Of a stretch of 64,000 nt of DNA, positions 62,581 to 64,000 are shown in pieces (position 1 is the stretch's first letter; each line of letters opens with the position of its first letter). The DNA comes from Methylobacterium oryzihabitans (GTDB lineage Bacteria > Pseudomonadota > Alphaproteobacteria > Rhizobiales > Beijerinckiaceae). The notes beneath the pieces are model-generated. The model saw only the letters and a list, made by a program, of their open reading frames with translations. It was not told the DNA's origin and ran no database searches. Location: the NCBI RefSeq assembly GCF_004004555.2, contig NZ_SACP01000001.1, positions 124,001 through 188,000 of the forward strand, written 5' to 3'. Made by a program: the position numbers and the translations under genes.

Positions 62581-64000
62581 GTGAAGAGGTCTGGATCCTC
62601 GGTCGCCGTGGTCGGCGGGGGGTTGGGTGGTCTGGCAGCGGCCTGCGTGGCGGCGTCGCGCGGGCACGACGTCACGCTCTACGACAAGAACGCCTGGCTC
62701 GGCGGCAAGGCCGCGGTGCTGCACGAGGGCGGCTTCCGCTTCGACATGGGGCCGACGATCCTCACCGTGCCGCGGGTGCTGGAGCGGATCTTCGCCGAAT
62801 CCGGCCGCTCGGTTCACGACTACATGGACCTGCGCCGGCTCGACCCGCAATGGCGCTGCTTCTTCGACGACGGCAGCCGCATCGACCTGCGCGAGGACGT
62901 CGCCACCATGGCGGCGGAGATGGACCGCTTCGCCCCCGGCCAGGGCGCCGGCGACGGCTACCGGCGGTTCCAGGCGATCTCCGAGCACCTGCACGGCGTC
63001 TCGGAAAAATTCTTCTTCTGGAAGCCGGTCCAGGACCTGTTCGACACCATCAACATCCGGGAGAACATGAACCCGGGCACGCTCAAGGACGTGCTGTCCC
63101 TGCGCATGCACGCCTCGGTGGCGAGCACGATCCGCGGCAAGGTCAAGGACGCCCGCCTCGCCCAGATGCTCGACCACTTCGTGCAGTATGTCGGGTCCTC
63201 GCCCTACGGCGCCCCGGCGGTTCTGTGCGCCATCGCCCACATGCAGGCGGCCGAGGGCGTGTGGTACCCGATGGGCGGTACCCGCGCCGTCGCCGAAGGG
63301 CTGATGCGGCTGGCGCAGGATCTCGGCGCCACGCTCAAGCCCGACCACGAGGTCGAGGGGCTGGCGATCGAGAAGGGCGCGGTGACGGGGCTTCGCACCC
63401 GCTCGGGCCTCGTGCCCTACGACCGGGTGATCTCGAACATGGACGCGGTGCGCACCTATCGCGAACTCGTCGGCGGCGAGGTCGGCCGGTCCTACGAGAA
63501 GAAGAGCTTCGAGCCGGCCTGCTCGGGCGTCGTGCTCTATCTCGGCCTCAACAAGCGCTACGACCACCTCGCCCACCACGACTTCGTGTTCTCGCGCGAC
63601 CCCGAGGAGGAGTTCGACGCGATCTACCGCAGGGGCGAGCCGGCACCGGACCCGACCGCCTACCTCGCGGCACCGAGCGTCACCGATCCATCGGTCGCTC
63701 CCGAGGGCGGCGAGGCGCTCTACGTCCTCGTCCACACGCCTTACTTGCGCCCGCACCACGACTGGTCGACGATGCTGCCGGCCTACCGGCAGGTGATCCT
63801 CGACAAGCTCAAGCGCACCGCCGGCATGGAGGACATCGAGGAGCGCATCGTCGTCGAGCGCCACCTGACCCCGGCCGACATCCATTCGCGCTACAAGGTG
63901 CTCAACGGCGCGATCTACGGGCTCGCTTCGCACGGGCGGATCATGGGGGCGTTCAAGCCCGGCAACCGCTCGCGGGAGGTGCGCGGCCTCTACCTCGCCG
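62581..64000 (+). CDS. CrtI-type desaturase, 3'-truncated by window edge
   Basis: At least 473 codons of a second phytoene-desaturase-family flavoprotein. The N-terminal FAD loop is VAVVGGGLGGLAAACVAASR, then WLGGKAAVLHEGGFRFDMGP. Conserved YPMGGTRAVAEGLMRLAQD and LYLGLNKRY-like segments follow. It runs beyond the window, so the C-terminal FAD motif is only beginning (RGLYLA). GTG at 62581 is the first start before the fold. It might be a different step of the same carotenoid pathway as 56237-57796. Confidence 0.83.
   Translation, partial: MKRSGSSVAVVGGGLGGLAAACVAASRGHDVTLYDKNAWLGGKAAVLHEGGFRFDMGPTILTVPRVLERIFAESGRSVHDYMDLRRLDPQWRCFFDDGSRIDLREDVATMAAEMDRFAPGQGAGDGYRRFQAISEHLHGVSEKFFFWKPVQDLFDTINIRENMNPGTLKDVLSLRMHASVASTIRGKVKDARLAQMLDHFVQYVGSSPYGAPAVLCAIAHMQAAEGVWYPMGGTRAVAEGLMRLAQDLGATLKPDHEVEGLAIEKGAVTGLRTRSGLVPYDRVISNMDAVRTYRELVGGEVGRSYEKKSFEPACSGVVLYLGLNKRYDHLAHHDFVFSRDPEEEFDAIYRRGEPAPDPTAYLAAPSVTDPSVAPEGGEALYVLVHTPYLRPHHDWSTMLPAYRQVILDKLKRTAGMEDIEERIVVERHLTPADIHSRYKVLNGAIYGLASHGRIMGAFKPGNRSREVRGLYLA

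Overview
The window is GC-rich chromosomal DNA whose gene content points to a Methylobacterium/Methylorubrum-type alphaproteobacterium. The evidence is a lanthanide-type methanol dehydrogenase cluster (xoxF, xoxG, xoxJ), genes of the tetrahydromethanopterin/methanofuran cofactor pathway (mfnB-like, amino acid kinase-like, DHPS-like, DUF447), several quinoprotein accessory proteins and carotenoid desaturases. The genus is an inference from gene content; no rRNA or tRNA gene was recognised.

Layout. 1-22 kb holds housekeeping and accessory metabolism: the end of a prephenate dehydrogenase, a two-subunit 3-oxoacid CoA-transferase, an AsmA-like protein, a sirtuin, a HAD phosphatase, an MFS/LysR divergent pair, an amine oxidase, a DUF6502/DUF5666 operon with an inverted-repeat-rich upstream region, an outer-membrane barrel, an M20 hydrolase, a 2-methylfumaryl-CoA isomerase-like enzyme, pyruvate kinase and a DUF2946-like/PepSY pair. 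22-26 kb is a leucine-rich-repeat (LRR) gene with an N-terminal helix-turn-helix-like region, cut by a complete IS3-family element with a 3-bp target duplication. 26-32 kb is a tight operon for C1-carrier cofactor synthesis followed by an MxaD-like protein and a PQQ-associated beta-propeller. 32-34 kb is a two-gene accessory module of an unknown protein and a second LRR protein, which shares a capping motif with the first. 35-49 kb is the quinoprotein region: amidase, PQQ sugar dehydrogenase, cytochrome c, TonB receptor, CXXCW protein, XoxJ, XoxG, XoxF, a metallo-hydrolase and an ABC transporter. 49-56 kb carries a pterin dehydratase, a flavin monooxygenase, a phosphoesterase, a cation transporter, two glycan-type proteins, a MaoC hydratase and an rRNA/tRNA methyltransferase. 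56-64 kb has two CrtI-type desaturases on either side of a DUF2141 protein, an ABC-2 exporter and an RloA/RloB pair in which rloB has an in-frame stop.

How it works together. XoxF would oxidise methanol in the periplasm, pass electrons to XoxG, and depend on XoxJ and other quinoprotein-associated proteins. The resulting formaldehyde is carried by tetrahydromethanopterin, whose cofactor branch is represented by the 26-30 kb operon. The accessory layer (two LRR loci, RloAB, IS element, structured intergenic repeats) is where the least-described biology lies.

The most notable signals are the two LRR loci with a common capping motif, the exact IS insertion that terminates one of them, a structured palindromic repeat present twice between convergent genes (in one case supplying the C-terminus of a protein), and the nonsense-interrupted rloB.
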